A program made the translations under genes and the position numbers. Of a stretch of 64,000 nucleotides of DNA, positions 18,332 through 26,924 are shown one piece after another (position 1 is the first letter of the stretch; every line of letters starts with the position of its first letter). The notes below the pieces were generated by a model, which was given only the letters and a program-made list of their open reading frames with translations, had not been told where the DNA came from and did not search any database. The DNA is from Deltaproteobacteria bacterium. GTDB taxonomy: Bacteria > Myxococcota_A > UBA9160 > UBA4427. The stretch covers positions 620,001 to 684,000 of the forward strand of contig JADJOR010000005.1 of NCBI GenBank assembly GCA_016713665.1. Reading direction: 5' to 3'.

Positions 18332-19558
18332 TCAGAAGCCTCGTCGTCGGCGCGCCGCCGCGAGGCCCGCGAAGCCGATCACACCGCTCGTGATGAGCAG
18401 GAGCGACCCCGGCTCCGGCACTTCGAGGATCAGCTTGTTGGTGAAGGACCGGCCGTTCGGACCGTTCGGACCTTCGCTGCGGATGATGAACGGCTGCACG
18501 AGCTGGACCGTGCCGACGCCCATCACCGTGTTGCGCCCACCGACGTCCATGCGGGTGGTCGTGGTCGGGAAGACGCCCGGCCGGCTCATCTGCGTCACGG
18601 TGACCATGCCGGTCGTCCAGGGACCTTCTTCGCGCATGCCGAAGGTGTTCGTGCTGCCCTGGGTCGCACCGAGGGCCACGAATCCACCCGGCGTGATGCC
18701 GTTGTTGATGCGCACCTTCTGGATCTCGACGCCCTTGTTGCGATGGATCAGCGTCGCACCCGGAACGGTGCCCATGCCGACGGTCTCGTTCGGGATCGGC
18801 GATCCGGGTCCCTGGAGGACCGGGAACTCGCCCGTCGTCGCCACGCCCGGGTTGAACGTGAGGACCAGGAAGGCCCGATTCACGCCGGTCAGGTTCAGCG
18901 TGCCACCGAAGCGCTGGGCGCCGGTCACGTAGCGGAACGTGCCGCCGTGGTTCGGCGGAGTCGGGTTCGGGCGCGGCGTCGTCATCGCGCTATTCGGCGG
19001 ATACTTGAAGGCGCGCACGCCGGCGCCGTCCGGATCGTACTGGAAGGCCTGGGTTCCGAGATCCGCGGGATCGTTGCCCGTCGCGTTGAACGTGGTCGTC
19101 CCCGCTTGACCCGCGCCGAGCCCGGGGCCGAAGTTCGCGTTCCCGTAGTCCTCGAGGTTCCGGAGGATCAGGACGGGGAAGCCGGGGTTGCCGAGCACGG
19201 TCCGGGTGTTCTGGATGTCCCAGCCGTCGGCGTTGAACATGACGGAGTTGACCGTGTTGGCGGGACCGGCAGCGCCGTAGATCGCGCCGCCGGGATGTCG
19301 ACCGAAATAGCGCGCCGCGCAGACGAACATCGACGTCGCGGTCGCCTGCTTCTTGCCGCAGGCCGGGGGCCAGTTCCGGGCGTCGACCGAGGCGGGCGCC
19401 GCCGGCCAGCCGGGGACCGGCCCGGAGTTGGAGCCGCCGCGGAAGAGCCGCGCGCGCACCAGGTTCAACGCCTGCGATTCGGCCGGAACGACCGAAAAGG
19501 CCATGGCGATCAGGGCACCGAGGGCCATGACCCGAGTCGCGAATTTCATTCTCGCCAT
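18332..19558 (-). CDS. PEP-CTERM sorting-domain protein
   Basis: A 408-residue secreted protein. The N-terminal signal peptide (MKFATRVMALGALIAMAFSVVPAESQA) is followed by a Gly/Pro/Asn-rich body with repeated TNTF, GTVPGATLI and PNPTPPNHGG segments, probably beta-rich. The last 29 residues (380-408) form a PEP-CTERM signal: VPEPGSLLL, a hydrophobic helix and a terminal RRRR. Exosortase would recognise this at the membrane; no exosortase gene is in the window. Start: ATG with AAGGAG 8 bp upstream. A sigma70-like promoter lies about 100 bp upstream, overlapped by palindromic sites. Likely a surface or matrix protein. Confidence 0.87.
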   Translation of the reverse strand: MARMKFATRVMALGALIAMAFSVVPAESQALNLVRARLFRGGSNSGPVPGWPAAPASVDARNWPPACGKKQATATSMFVCAARYFGRHPGGAIYGAAGPANTVNSVMFNADGWDIQNTRTVLGNPGFPVLILRNLEDYGNANFGPGLGAGQAGTTTFNATGNDPADLGTQAFQYDPDGAGVRAFKYPPNSAMTTPRPNPTPPNHGGTFRYVTGAQRFGGTLNLTGVNRAFLVLTFNPGVATTGEFPVLQGPGSPIPNETVGMGTVPGATLIHRNKGVEIQKVRINNGITPGGFVALGATQGSTNTFGMREEGPWTTGMVTVTQMSRPGVFPTTTTRMDVGGRNTVMGVGTVQLVQPFIIRSEGPNGPNGRSFTNKLILEVPEPGSLLLITSGVIGFAGLAAARRRRGF

Positions 19559-19664
19559 TGAGTTCTCCTTCAAGGTCGGGATCCGCCCCGTACTCGACCG
19601 TGCTCGACGCTCCCGGTCGCAGGGTTTCCCGACCGGTCCGCCAGGCGGACGACCTTTGGTGATC

Positions 19665-19694
19665 ACCCTACATGCGGCCGAAACCGGCTGTCAA
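19665..19694 (-). promoter_or_regulatory. Sigma70-like promoter for the PEP-CTERM gene
   Basis: On the minus strand the consensus -35 TTGACA (complement at 19689-19694) is separated by 18 bp from a -10 TAGGGT (complement at 19665-19670), with the AT-rich stretch GAAAATAATTC just upstream as a possible UP element. The -10 is weak (three of six), but the perfect -35 suggests activity. Operator-like site 19692-19708 overlaps the -35. Confidence 0.6.
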
Positions 19695-19728
19695 GAATTA
19701 TTTTCTCGCCTGGAGAATTCAGTTCCGC
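19692..19728. promoter_or_regulatory. Two tandem AGAA-N5-TTCT operator-like palindromes
   Basis: Site A, CAAGAATTATTTTCTCG (19692-19708), has the core AGAA-N5-TTCT. Site B, GGAGAATTCAGTTCCGC (19712-19728), has AGAA-N5-TTCC. Their cores start at 19694 and 19714, so they are 20 bp apart, on the same DNA face. Site A covers the -35 of the PEP-CTERM promoter, fitting a repressor role there. Confidence 0.55.
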
Positions 19729-19826
19729 GGATTGGGAGGCACGGCCGCCCGACCGACGCGCGGCGGCGAGGGCCCGGAAAGGAGGCCGGACGCAGCGTCC
19801 GGGTCGACGCGAGCCGTTTCTAATGG

Positions 19827-19860
19827 ACGGAAAGTAGTTCTGTCTTGCAGAGACTTCTGC
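19827..19860. promoter_or_regulatory. Two further palindromes upstream of the sulfatase gene
   Basis: ACGGAAAGTAGTTCTGT (19827-19843) has the geometry GGAA-N5-TTCT. It is followed at once by the perfect palindrome GCAGA-GACT-TCTGC (19847-19860), which uses the same half-site letters but with a shorter centre. They lie about 125-155 bp upstream of the sulfatase ATG. Their role is inferred from similarity to the other sites. Confidence 0.45.
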
Positions 19861-19984
19861 TAAACCCAGACGAGGCCGGCAGCCCCGTCCTTCGGAGTCT
19901 CCGGCCCTGTACGATGGTCCCCCCGACCCGCCGCTTCGGCCGCCAGGCCGACGTGCGGCGAGGTCCTGCGCTCGATGGGTAACG

Positions 19985-21376
19985 ATGGCCAGCGCAAGTC
20001 GCCTCCTCTATCTGCTCCCGCTCGCGCTGATCGCCGCGGGGCTGATGATGCATCTGCAGCAATCGATGCCCAGCGCCGTCTCCGCGGAGAACGTGCTCGA
20101 CGAGCTGGAACGATTGCGGGAGCGCGAGGACCTGAACGTCCTCTTCCTGCTGGTCGACACGCTCCGGGCCGATCGCCTTTCCGCCTACGGCTACCCCCGC
20201 CCGACGAGTCCGACGATCGACGCGCTCGCCCGGACGGGAATCCGCTTCGCGCAACATACGTCGCAGTCGTCCTGGACGAAGGCGTCGATGGCGTCGCTCT
20301 GGACCTCGACCTATCCCGTCGCCACGGGGATCCTGCGTTTCGATGATGCCCTGCCCGACGCCGCACGCATGCCGGCCGAGATCTTGAAGGCGCGAGGCCT
20401 GCAGACGGCCGGGATCTGGCGCAACGGCTGGGTGGCCCCGAACTTCGGCTTCGCGCAGGGCTTCAGCGTCTATCACAAGCCGAGCTTCGGCGCGGTCAAG
20501 ACGGCTCATCGACGCAACACGCCGACGAGCCGGATCGCGGGATCGGATCAGGACATCACCGATTCCGCGATCGAATTCATCCGGGTCGAGGGTCACCGTC
20601 CGTGGCTTCTCTATCTGCATTACATGGACGTCCATCAATACCTCTCGGACGAGACGTCGGCGCTCTTCGGGACGACCTACTCCGACATCTACGACAACTC
20701 GATCCACTGGGTGGATCGACAGATCCAGGCGCTGTTGAGCGCCCTCGACGAAGCCGGATTGCGCGATCGCACGATCGTCGTGCTCGTCGCCGACCACGGC
20801 GAGGCGTTCAGCGAGCACGACACCGAAGGTCACGCGAAGGACCTGTACGGAGAGGTCATCGAGACGCCCTTCGTCGTCCATCTCCCGTTCGATCTCGAGC
20901 CCGGCGCGGTCGTCGAGTCCGCCTCGAGCAACGTGGACGTCTGGCCCACGATCTTCGACCTCCTCGGCGAAGCCGCCCCCGAGGAGCGCGACGGTCGGAG
21001 CCTCGTACCCGACGTCCTCGCCGCGCTCCGAAGCGAAGCGCCGCGGGAGACGGAGCCCGTCTTCGCACACCTCGATCGGTCCTGGGGCCGGGTCGGCATC
21101 GAGCCGCGTTGGATCATCGCCGCCACCGATCCGCCCTACCGTCTGATCTTCCATCCCGACGGAAAACAGAAGAACGAGCTCTACGACCTCGCCGCGGATC
21201 CTCTCGAGCGCGAGAATCGGTACGAAGCCGAGCCCGAGACGGCCGCGCGCCTCGAACGCAGCGCACGCGATTATGCGGCGAGGAGCCGTTCGAGCTGGGC
21301 CCTCGAGAAGAAGACGATCGAGCTGGACGACATGCTGATGGGACAACTGCGGGCAATCGGTTATGCGATCGAATAA
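19985..21376 (+). CDS. Membrane-anchored sulfatase-family hydrolase
   Basis: A 463-residue member of the alkaline phosphatase/sulfatase superfamily with one N-terminal hydrophobic helix (about 5-22), so it is exported and probably anchored. Metal-ligand motifs are LVDTLRAD (Asp58, Asp63) and VADHGE (Asp270, His271). The catalytic segment reads SSWTKASMASLW (Ser95 onward) instead of the Cys/Ser-x-Pro-x-Arg signature that sulfatase maturation needs. Ser96 or Thr98 may serve as nucleophile, as in phospho- or phosphonotransferase relatives. So sulfatase by family, but substrate (sulfate or phosphate ester) is open. The last 14 bp overlap the TonB-receptor start, showing operon structure. Confidence 0.82.
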   Translation: MASASRLLYLLPLALIAAGLMMHLQQSMPSAVSAENVLDELERLREREDLNVLFLLVDTLRADRLSAYGYPRPTSPTIDALARTGIRFAQHTSQSSWTKASMASLWTSTYPVATGILRFDDALPDAARMPAEILKARGLQTAGIWRNGWVAPNFGFAQGFSVYHKPSFGAVKTAHRRNTPTSRIAGSDQDITDSAIEFIRVEGHRPWLLYLHYMDVHQYLSDETSALFGTTYSDIYDNSIHWVDRQIQALLSALDEAGLRDRTIVVLVADHGEAFSEHDTEGHAKDLYGEVIETPFVVHLPFDLEPGAVVESASSNVDVWPTIFDLLGEAAPEERDGRSLVPDVLAALRSEAPRETEPVFAHLDRSWGRVGIEPRWIIAATDPPYRLIFHPDGKQKNELYDLAADPLERENRYEAEPETAARLERSARDYAARSRSSWALEKKTIELDDMLMGQLRAIGYAIE

Positions 21377-23813
21377 CGTGATCCACCCGTCGGGTGCGTC
21401 GACAGGCCGGATCCTCCGAAGCCTTCTCCTCGTCGCCGGCTTGCTGGCGCTGCCGGACGCCGCCTCGTCCCAATCCCGAGGCAGCGCCGATCCGTGGGCC
21501 GGCGTCGAAGAGATGATCGTGACCGGGTCGTCCACGCGGGAGGCGCTGACCCAGGCCTCGATCTCGGTCGCCGGCTTCGATGCCGCGGACCTTCAGGCCC
21601 TCGGCGCCACCGACGTCGGCGACATCGCGGAGTTCACCCCGAATCTCGAGATCAAATCGACCTTCGCCTCGTCGAACCCGACCATCTTCATCCGCGGCGT
21701 GGGACTCGACGACGCGCGCGCGAACGCCTCGAGCTCCGTCGCGGTCCTGTACGACGACGTCTACATGAACTCGCCGGCCGGACAGCTCGCCCAGATGTTC
21801 GACACCGAGAAGGTCGACGTCCTGCGCGGGCCCCAGGGCACGTTCTTCGGCCGCAACGCGAGCGCCGGTGCGATCCGGATCCTCTCGAAGAAGCCGTCCG
21901 GAGACTTCGGCGCCTCCCTGTCGGGGACCTACGGTCGCTTCAACCAGCGCGACTTCGAAGGCATGTTCGAGGCGCCCCTCCTCCAGGACGTCCTCGCGAT
22001 CCGGATCTCCGGCAAGCTGAGCCGACGCGACGGCTACGTGAAGAATCGCTGCGCGGAGGCGGAGTCCCAGATTCGTGCCAACAGCGCCTTCACCGGCTGC
22101 GAGGCATCGACGATCGCCGTCGGACCCGATCCCGAAAAATGGGTCAACAACGTCGACAACTGGGCCGCTCGCTCGATCGTTCGACTGACTCCCCTCGGCA
22201 CGGAGGACGTCGAGCTCCTCTGGAACATCCACGGCAGCCAGAGTCGCGCGCAATCGCCCCAGTTCCAGATGATCGGAACGGGCGGGACGTCGACGAATCC
22301 CCGATCCAAGACGAACTTCATCGACCCCGACAACTGCACGGACATCCGGGTCGTCAATCGAAGGCTGGTCTGCAACGCCTCCTATCATCGCCCCGAGCAG
22401 GGCAATCCCTTCAAGGGCAGCTTCTTCCGCACGGGGCAGGAGAAGCTCGATCTGTTCGGGACCAGCCTGACGGCCAACGTCGAATTCGGCGACTTCGCAT
22501 TCAAGTCCATCACGGGATACGAATGGCACGACCGCGAGGCCGACCTGAACCTGGATGCCGCCCCCACCGTCAGCCTCGAGCCGCTCTTCACCGACAAGGC
22601 CTATCAGCTGACCCAGGACCTCGAGCTCGACTGGGACGGCGGCGACGGGCTCTCCGCGACCGTCGGCGGCTTCTTTCTCTACGAGCACCTGAAGGTCCTC
22701 AACATCTTCTTCGGCGGCAGCCGGTTCTCACCGCTCCAGGACCAGACCCAGCGCACCCGCTATCTCGGCGCATTCGGCCATCTGCGCTGGGAGCTCAACG
22801 AAGACTTCAAGATCGAGGGCGGTGGCCGCGTCAACAGCGAGCGCAAGACCTTCCAGATCACGAGCAGTACCTGGAACGGCGCGACCAACTCGCGGATCCA
22901 GTCGAACGACCTCGACGACAAGGTCGAGATCGAGGTGACCCGGGGCTCTGGTGAGGTCACCCTCACCTACTCCCCGATCACCGAGGCGAGCTTCTACGGC
23001 AAGTACACGCGCGGCTTCAAGGGCCCGCACTTCAACGGCGCCGCCGTGCGCAGCCAGAACGAGATCATCACGCCCGCGAAGCCCGAGACCGTCGACTCCT
23101 TCGAGCTCGGCGTGAAGACCGAGTTCTTCGACTCGGCCTTCCATCTCGACCTCGCCGCGTTCTACTACAACTACAAGAACCAGCAGGTCTTCCAGACCCG
23201 CAGCATCACCGATGCGGTGATCGTCAACGCCCTCATCAACGCGAACGACACCCGTGTGGCCGGCCTCGAGCTGATGCTCCGCACCACCGACGTCGTACCG
23301 CTCATGCCGTGGATCGAGTTCCCGGGGTTCAGCTCCGGCTTCTCGCTCGCCTACCTGTACACGGAGTACACGAACTTCGTGAACGTCGATACGCGCCTCG
23401 TGACCGACCCGCAGAACCCGGGGACCGTGATCACCTTCGCCGAGATCCAGAACTTCTCCGGCAATCAGCTCGTCTCCGCCCCGGAGTTCAGCTTCTCGGG
23501 CGACTTCTCCTATGCGTTCGACCTGGGCGCGCTGGGCACGTTGACGCCGCGCCTCGACTACAGCTGGCGGAGCAAGGTCTACTTCACGCCGGACAACCAG
23601 GCCCGACTCGGGGATCGCTCGCGCCTGCTCGTCAGCACGCGGCTCGCCTGGTCGACGATGGACGGCAAGGTCGAGATCGCCGGCTGGGTCCGGAACGTGA
23701 CGAACGAGGTCTACCGCGTCTCGGCCATCAACCTGATCCGCGTGCTCAACCAGATCGACTATGCGATGGCCGAGCCGCGGACCTATGGCATCACCGGCAC
23801 GATCAAGTTCTGA
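21363..23813 (+). CDS. TonB-dependent outer-membrane receptor
   Basis: An 816-residue receptor. A signal peptide ends near ALPDAASSQS. The TonB box is EEMIVTGSS (about 49-57). The plug domain includes DIAEFTPNLEIKS, NPTIFIRGVGLDD, the plug motif VDVLRGPQGTFFGRNASAGAIRI, then a 22-strand-type barrel ending in ITGTIKF with the terminal aromatic residue needed for BamA insertion. The plug style (IRGVG, FFGRNASAGAI) matches receptors of sphingomonad/caulobacter type that import hydrophobic or sugar-like nutrients rather than siderophores. The start ATG lies inside the end of the sulfatase gene, and the next gene follows after 25 bp. Probably imports the sulfatase product or substrate. Confidence 0.92.
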   Translation: MRSNNVIHPSGASTGRILRSLLLVAGLLALPDAASSQSRGSADPWAGVEEMIVTGSSTREALTQASISVAGFDAADLQALGATDVGDIAEFTPNLEIKSTFASSNPTIFIRGVGLDDARANASSSVAVLYDDVYMNSPAGQLAQMFDTEKVDVLRGPQGTFFGRNASAGAIRILSKKPSGDFGASLSGTYGRFNQRDFEGMFEAPLLQDVLAIRISGKLSRRDGYVKNRCAEAESQIRANSAFTGCEASTIAVGPDPEKWVNNVDNWAARSIVRLTPLGTEDVELLWNIHGSQSRAQSPQFQMIGTGGTSTNPRSKTNFIDPDNCTDIRVVNRRLVCNASYHRPEQGNPFKGSFFRTGQEKLDLFGTSLTANVEFGDFAFKSITGYEWHDREADLNLDAAPTVSLEPLFTDKAYQLTQDLELDWDGGDGLSATVGGFFLYEHLKVLNIFFGGSRFSPLQDQTQRTRYLGAFGHLRWELNEDFKIEGGGRVNSERKTFQITSSTWNGATNSRIQSNDLDDKVEIEVTRGSGEVTLTYSPITEASFYGKYTRGFKGPHFNGAAVRSQNEIITPAKPETVDSFELGVKTEFFDSAFHLDLAAFYYNYKNQQVFQTRSITDAVIVNALINANDTRVAGLELMLRTTDVVPLMPWIEFPGFSSGFSLAYLYTEYTNFVNVDTRLVTDPQNPGTVITFAEIQNFSGNQLVSAPEFSFSGDFSYAFDLGALGTLTPRLDYSWRSKVYFTPDNQARLGDRSRLLVSTRLAWSTMDGKVEIAGWVRNVTNEVYRVSAINLIRVLNQIDYAMAEPRTYGITGTIKF

Positions 23814-23838
23814 CCGATTCCGGATCGAGAGGAGACCG

Positions 23839-24702
23839 ATGGCGTCGATCTTCCAGACAGGCCGCGGAGGGAAACGAGGCGTCGCCTCCGTGCTCCCGAC
23901 CGTCTTGATGCTCCTCGCCGCCGGGGGAGCGCGCGCCGCCGAAGCCGAATTCGAAGCGGAAGAGGGCGTCGCGAAATCCCGGCTCGGCGATTGGTCGCCC
24001 GCGCTGAACGTCGAATTCGGGATCCACGCCCAGGAGCTCAAGGCCACGGGCGACACCACCTTCGGCGCGCGCGATCGGGGGACCAATACGGTCTCGACGC
24101 TGTTCGCGCGGATCGAGGCCGCCGTCGCGTCGCCGCCGCTCGCCTTCGTGCCCGGCTCGCCCCGACTCGTTCTGCGCGGAGGGGGCTCGATCCCGTTGCG
24201 CGAGACCGGGGCGACGATCATCAGCTCCCAGCGGATCGAGGGCGCCGAGTTCGGGACGGACATCTCCACGTCCTTCAAGGACATGTGGCACGCCGCGGTC
24301 GATCTCCGCTTCCGGTTGCCGATCCCGGGCCAGACGATCCTGATCCGGCCCGGCTTCGAATATCTCCAGTCCCGCTTCCGACTCGAGCCGGCCTTCACGT
24401 TTCGCCCGCAGCCGACCCCGGGCAACGAGAATCCCCCGACGCTCGACTTCAAGAGCCGGTCGGACTCGGACGTCCACCGCTTCGTCGGACCGACCCTCGC
24501 CGTCGAAGGCAACGTGCTGCAGGTCGGGCCGGTCGAGATCGACGTCTTTCTTCAGGGACGCGTGTATTTCCTGATCGGCGATCGCGACACGCTCGTCGTC
24601 CAGACGGGACTCCTGGCGAACCAGCAGGAGACGGCGACCTCGCGGATGGAGTCGAATTTCATCGCAGGGCAGGTCGGCTTCGGCATCCGGGGCAGCTTCT
24701 GA
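23839..24702 (+). CDS. Predicted outer-membrane beta-barrel protein
   Basis: A 287-residue protein. A signal peptide (GVASVLPTVLMLLAAGGARAAEA) is followed by an acidic start and amphipathic beta strands: LNVEFGIHAQELKATG, TLFARIEAAVAS, AAVDLRFRLPIPG, IDVFLQGRVYFLIGD. The chain ends FIAGQVGFGIRGSF, with the aromatic C-terminal residue typical of outer-membrane barrels. I do not recognise the family. The start has GAGAGGAGA 6 bp upstream. It sits between the TonB receptor and a TPR lipoprotein whose start overlaps its stop, so it should belong to the same uptake operon. Confidence 0.75.
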   Translation: MASIFQTGRGGKRGVASVLPTVLMLLAAGGARAAEAEFEAEEGVAKSRLGDWSPALNVEFGIHAQELKATGDTTFGARDRGTNTVSTLFARIEAAVASPPLAFVPGSPRLVLRGGGSIPLRETGATIISSQRIEGAEFGTDISTSFKDMWHAAVDLRFRLPIPGQTILIRPGFEYLQSRFRLEPAFTFRPQPTPGNENPPTLDFKSRSDSDVHRFVGPTLAVEGNVLQVGPVEIDVFLQGRVYFLIGDRDTLVVQTGLLANQQETATSRMESNFIAGQVGFGIRGSF

Positions 24703-26903
24703 TGACGAGCCGAGTGCGGTGTCGCCGCTCGTCGAGCCGCCTGCTCGCGAGCCTGCTGGTCGCCTCGACCCTGGTCTTCGGCTGCAGCGAACGCCAGCGC
24801 ACCCTCGACGACGCGAACGAGAAGATCGAGGCGGGGCGGGCCGACGAAGCGCTTTCCGGACTGCGCGAGGCGCTCGCGGATCTTCCGGACGACTCGGCCC
24901 TGAACCTCGCCTATGGCCGCGCACTCTTCGCGAGCGGTCAGCCGAGCCTCGCGGTCTGGTCCCTCACGAAGGCGAGCCGCGACCCGGCGCTCTTCGCCGA
25001 AGCGACGCTGTTGCTCGCCCAGGCCCAGATCGCGACCCACGGCGAAGAGCTCGCGGTCGCGACGCTCCAGACCCTCCTCGACGCGGAGCCGGATCATCTC
25101 GATGCCCTCCGCCTGATGGTCGAGGCCTGCATCGAGGCACGCCAGCTCGACAAGGCCCTCGAGACCGTCGAGCACGCCCTCGACCTCCTCCCCGACGACC
25201 TCGCGCTCCAGATGTCGCGCATGCGGGTCTTCCTCCATCTCGATCGCCAGGAGGAGGCCGCCGAGGTGCTGGCCGGAATCCGGAGCCGGATCCCGGATCT
25301 CGACGACCTCGACCCCGAGCAGCGAGCGCTGCTCGCGGGCCGGTACTGCGCGATCGAGGCGACCTTCACCCACGAGAGCGGGCGGACCGACGAGGCGCGA
25401 ACGCTCTTCGAACAGTGCCTGATCGATCATCCCGACCATCCCCAGGTCCTCGCGAGCGCCTCGGGGTTCTTCGATGCGGTCGGTGAGCCCGAGCGGGCGA
25501 CGGAGATCCAGCGCAAGGCCCTCGAGATGGATCCCGAGAATCTCGAGCGGCGCGTGAGCCTGTCGATCCGACTCAGGCGGGTCGGTGAGGCGGCCGAGGC
25601 CGAGAAGCTCCTGAAGGCGGTGACCGGGACGCAGCCCGGCGTCTTCACGGCGCTCGTCGATCACTACGTCGACGTCGACGACCAGGAGAAGGCGCTCGAC
25701 GCCCTCGATCACGCCTTCGCCCAGGCGGGCGACGACGTGCCCGCGGACTGGAAGACCGTCCGCGCCGATCTATTGATCCAGACGGGCCGCCTCGACGAAG
25801 CCGAGCGTGCGATCGAAGAGATCCCGGAGGAGGTCTACGCGCTCACCGCGCGCGGACGCCTCGAGCTCGCGCGCGGCCACGCCGCGAAGGCGCTCGAGCT
25901 CCTCGAGCGCGGCATCCGACTCTGGCCCGACGGAACGATGGCGCGCTACCTCGCGGCCCAGGCCGCCGAGCAGCTCGGCGACTTCGACCGTGCCGAGACG
26001 GAATATCGCGAGGCCTACCGCGCGGACCAGACCTACACCGACGCCGGCCTTCAGCTCGCGGGCCTGCTCGCGAGCCGCGGGCTTCCGGGCGAAGCGTTGA
26101 CGCTGTCGAACGCCTATCTCCAGGCCAATCCCGACGACGGACCCGGATTCGAGCAGGCGATCGGATTTGCCGTGGCCGCCCGGGACGGGGAGATGGCGCG
26201 GACGCTCCTCTACCACTACCAGCGCCAACCGGGGCTGGATGTGAGCTCGGCGGCCTTCGCCGTGCGACAGCTGTTGCGGACGAAGCAGGCGAAGGAGGCG
26301 GTCGCGCTGGTCGAGAGTCTGCGCTTCGATCCGGCTCGGCCGGACCACTTCGAGCTGCTGAAGGTCCGCTGTGAAGCGTGGACGGCCGTCGGTCGCGCGC
26401 GCGATTCGCTCGCCCTCGTCCGGCGCCTTCGCGGCGCCGAGCCCGAGCGGCTGGATCTCGCGGAGCTCGAGGCGAGCGTCCTCGAGGCGAGCGGTGCCCG
26501 CGACGAAGCGAAGGCGATCCTTGCCCGCATCCTGGAGAAGGACCCGCGCCGGGCCACCGCATTGCGCGCGCTCGCCGCTCTGGCGGCGGCTTCGGGCGAG
26601 CAGCTGCGCGCGATCGAGCTGTTCCTGCAGGCCGCCGACGCCGATCCGGAAGACGCCGATTCCCTGGTCGAAGCCGCGTTGCGGACGCCGCCGGGCGCCG
26701 AGCGGGAGAGCCGATTGCGCGCGGCGCTTCGCCGCCGGCCGCGCGACGGGCGCGCGGCGGCGGAGCTCGCCGATTCCCTCGTGGTGGACGCGGAGAAGCC
26801 GCCTGCGGAGGCGACGGCGCTGTTGGAGCGGGCCCGGCGCTTCGGTGCGGCCGTGCGCGCCGACGAAATCGCGAAGCGCCTCGCCCGCGACGGCCGCGCC
26901 TGA
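24702..26903 (+). CDS. Large TPR-repeat lipoprotein
   Basis: A 733-residue protein with lipobox LVFGC (Cys about 27), starting at an ATG that overlaps the previous stop (TGATG at 24700-24704). Almost the whole mature chain is tetratricopeptide repeats, for example ANEKIEAGRADEALSGLREALADLPDD, LQTLLDAEPDHLDALRLMVEA and AEREYREAYRADQT-like units near 420-440, giving about 16-18 repeats in all. Such proteins form protein-binding superhelices in the periplasm. It superficially resembles PrsT, the TPR protein of PEP-CTERM systems, but the context is a TonB-receptor operon, so that is not claimed. Confidence 0.82.
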   Translation: MTSRVRCRRSSSRLLASLLVASTLVFGCSERQRTLDDANEKIEAGRADEALSGLREALADLPDDSALNLAYGRALFASGQPSLAVWSLTKASRDPALFAEATLLLAQAQIATHGEELAVATLQTLLDAEPDHLDALRLMVEACIEARQLDKALETVEHALDLLPDDLALQMSRMRVFLHLDRQEEAAEVLAGIRSRIPDLDDLDPEQRALLAGRYCAIEATFTHESGRTDEARTLFEQCLIDHPDHPQVLASASGFFDAVGEPERATEIQRKALEMDPENLERRVSLSIRLRRVGEAAEAEKLLKAVTGTQPGVFTALVDHYVDVDDQEKALDALDHAFAQAGDDVPADWKTVRADLLIQTGRLDEAERAIEEIPEEVYALTARGRLELARGHAAKALELLERGIRLWPDGTMARYLAAQAAEQLGDFDRAETEYREAYRADQTYTDAGLQLAGLLASRGLPGEALTLSNAYLQANPDDGPGFEQAIGFAVAARDGEMARTLLYHYQRQPGLDVSSAAFAVRQLLRTKQAKEAVALVESLRFDPARPDHFELLKVRCEAWTAVGRARDSLALVRRLRGAEPERLDLAELEASVLEASGARDEAKAILARILEKDPRRATALRALAALAAASGEQLRAIELFLQAADADPEDADSLVEAALRTPPGAERESRLRAALRRRPRDGRAAAELADSLVVDAEKPPAEATALLERARRFGAAVRADEIAKRLARDGRA

Positions 26904-26924
26904 GCCAGCGGCCGACCCGAGCGA

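Larger units (their letters stand above)
19559..19984. promoter_or_regulatory. 426-bp divergent control region (PEP-CTERM and sulfatase genes)
   Basis: The longest non-coding stretch in the window. It is more AT-rich than its surroundings at 19690-19720 and 19820-19865. It holds a minus-strand promoter and four palindrome-like sites described separately. Short open frames in it (for example 19672-19863) lack a ribosome site and protein-like composition. No RNA gene is recognised. Confidence 0.7.

Noticed and set aside
19672..19863. A possible 63-residue gene in the 426-bp divergent region
   Set aside because: No ribosome site, composition unlike a protein, and it overlaps the promoter and operator-like sites.
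24702..26903. Assigning the TPR lipoprotein as PrsT of an exosortase system because a PEP-CTERM gene is close
   Set aside because: No exosortase or EPS gene is near, and it lies in a TonB-receptor operon on the other side of the divergent region.
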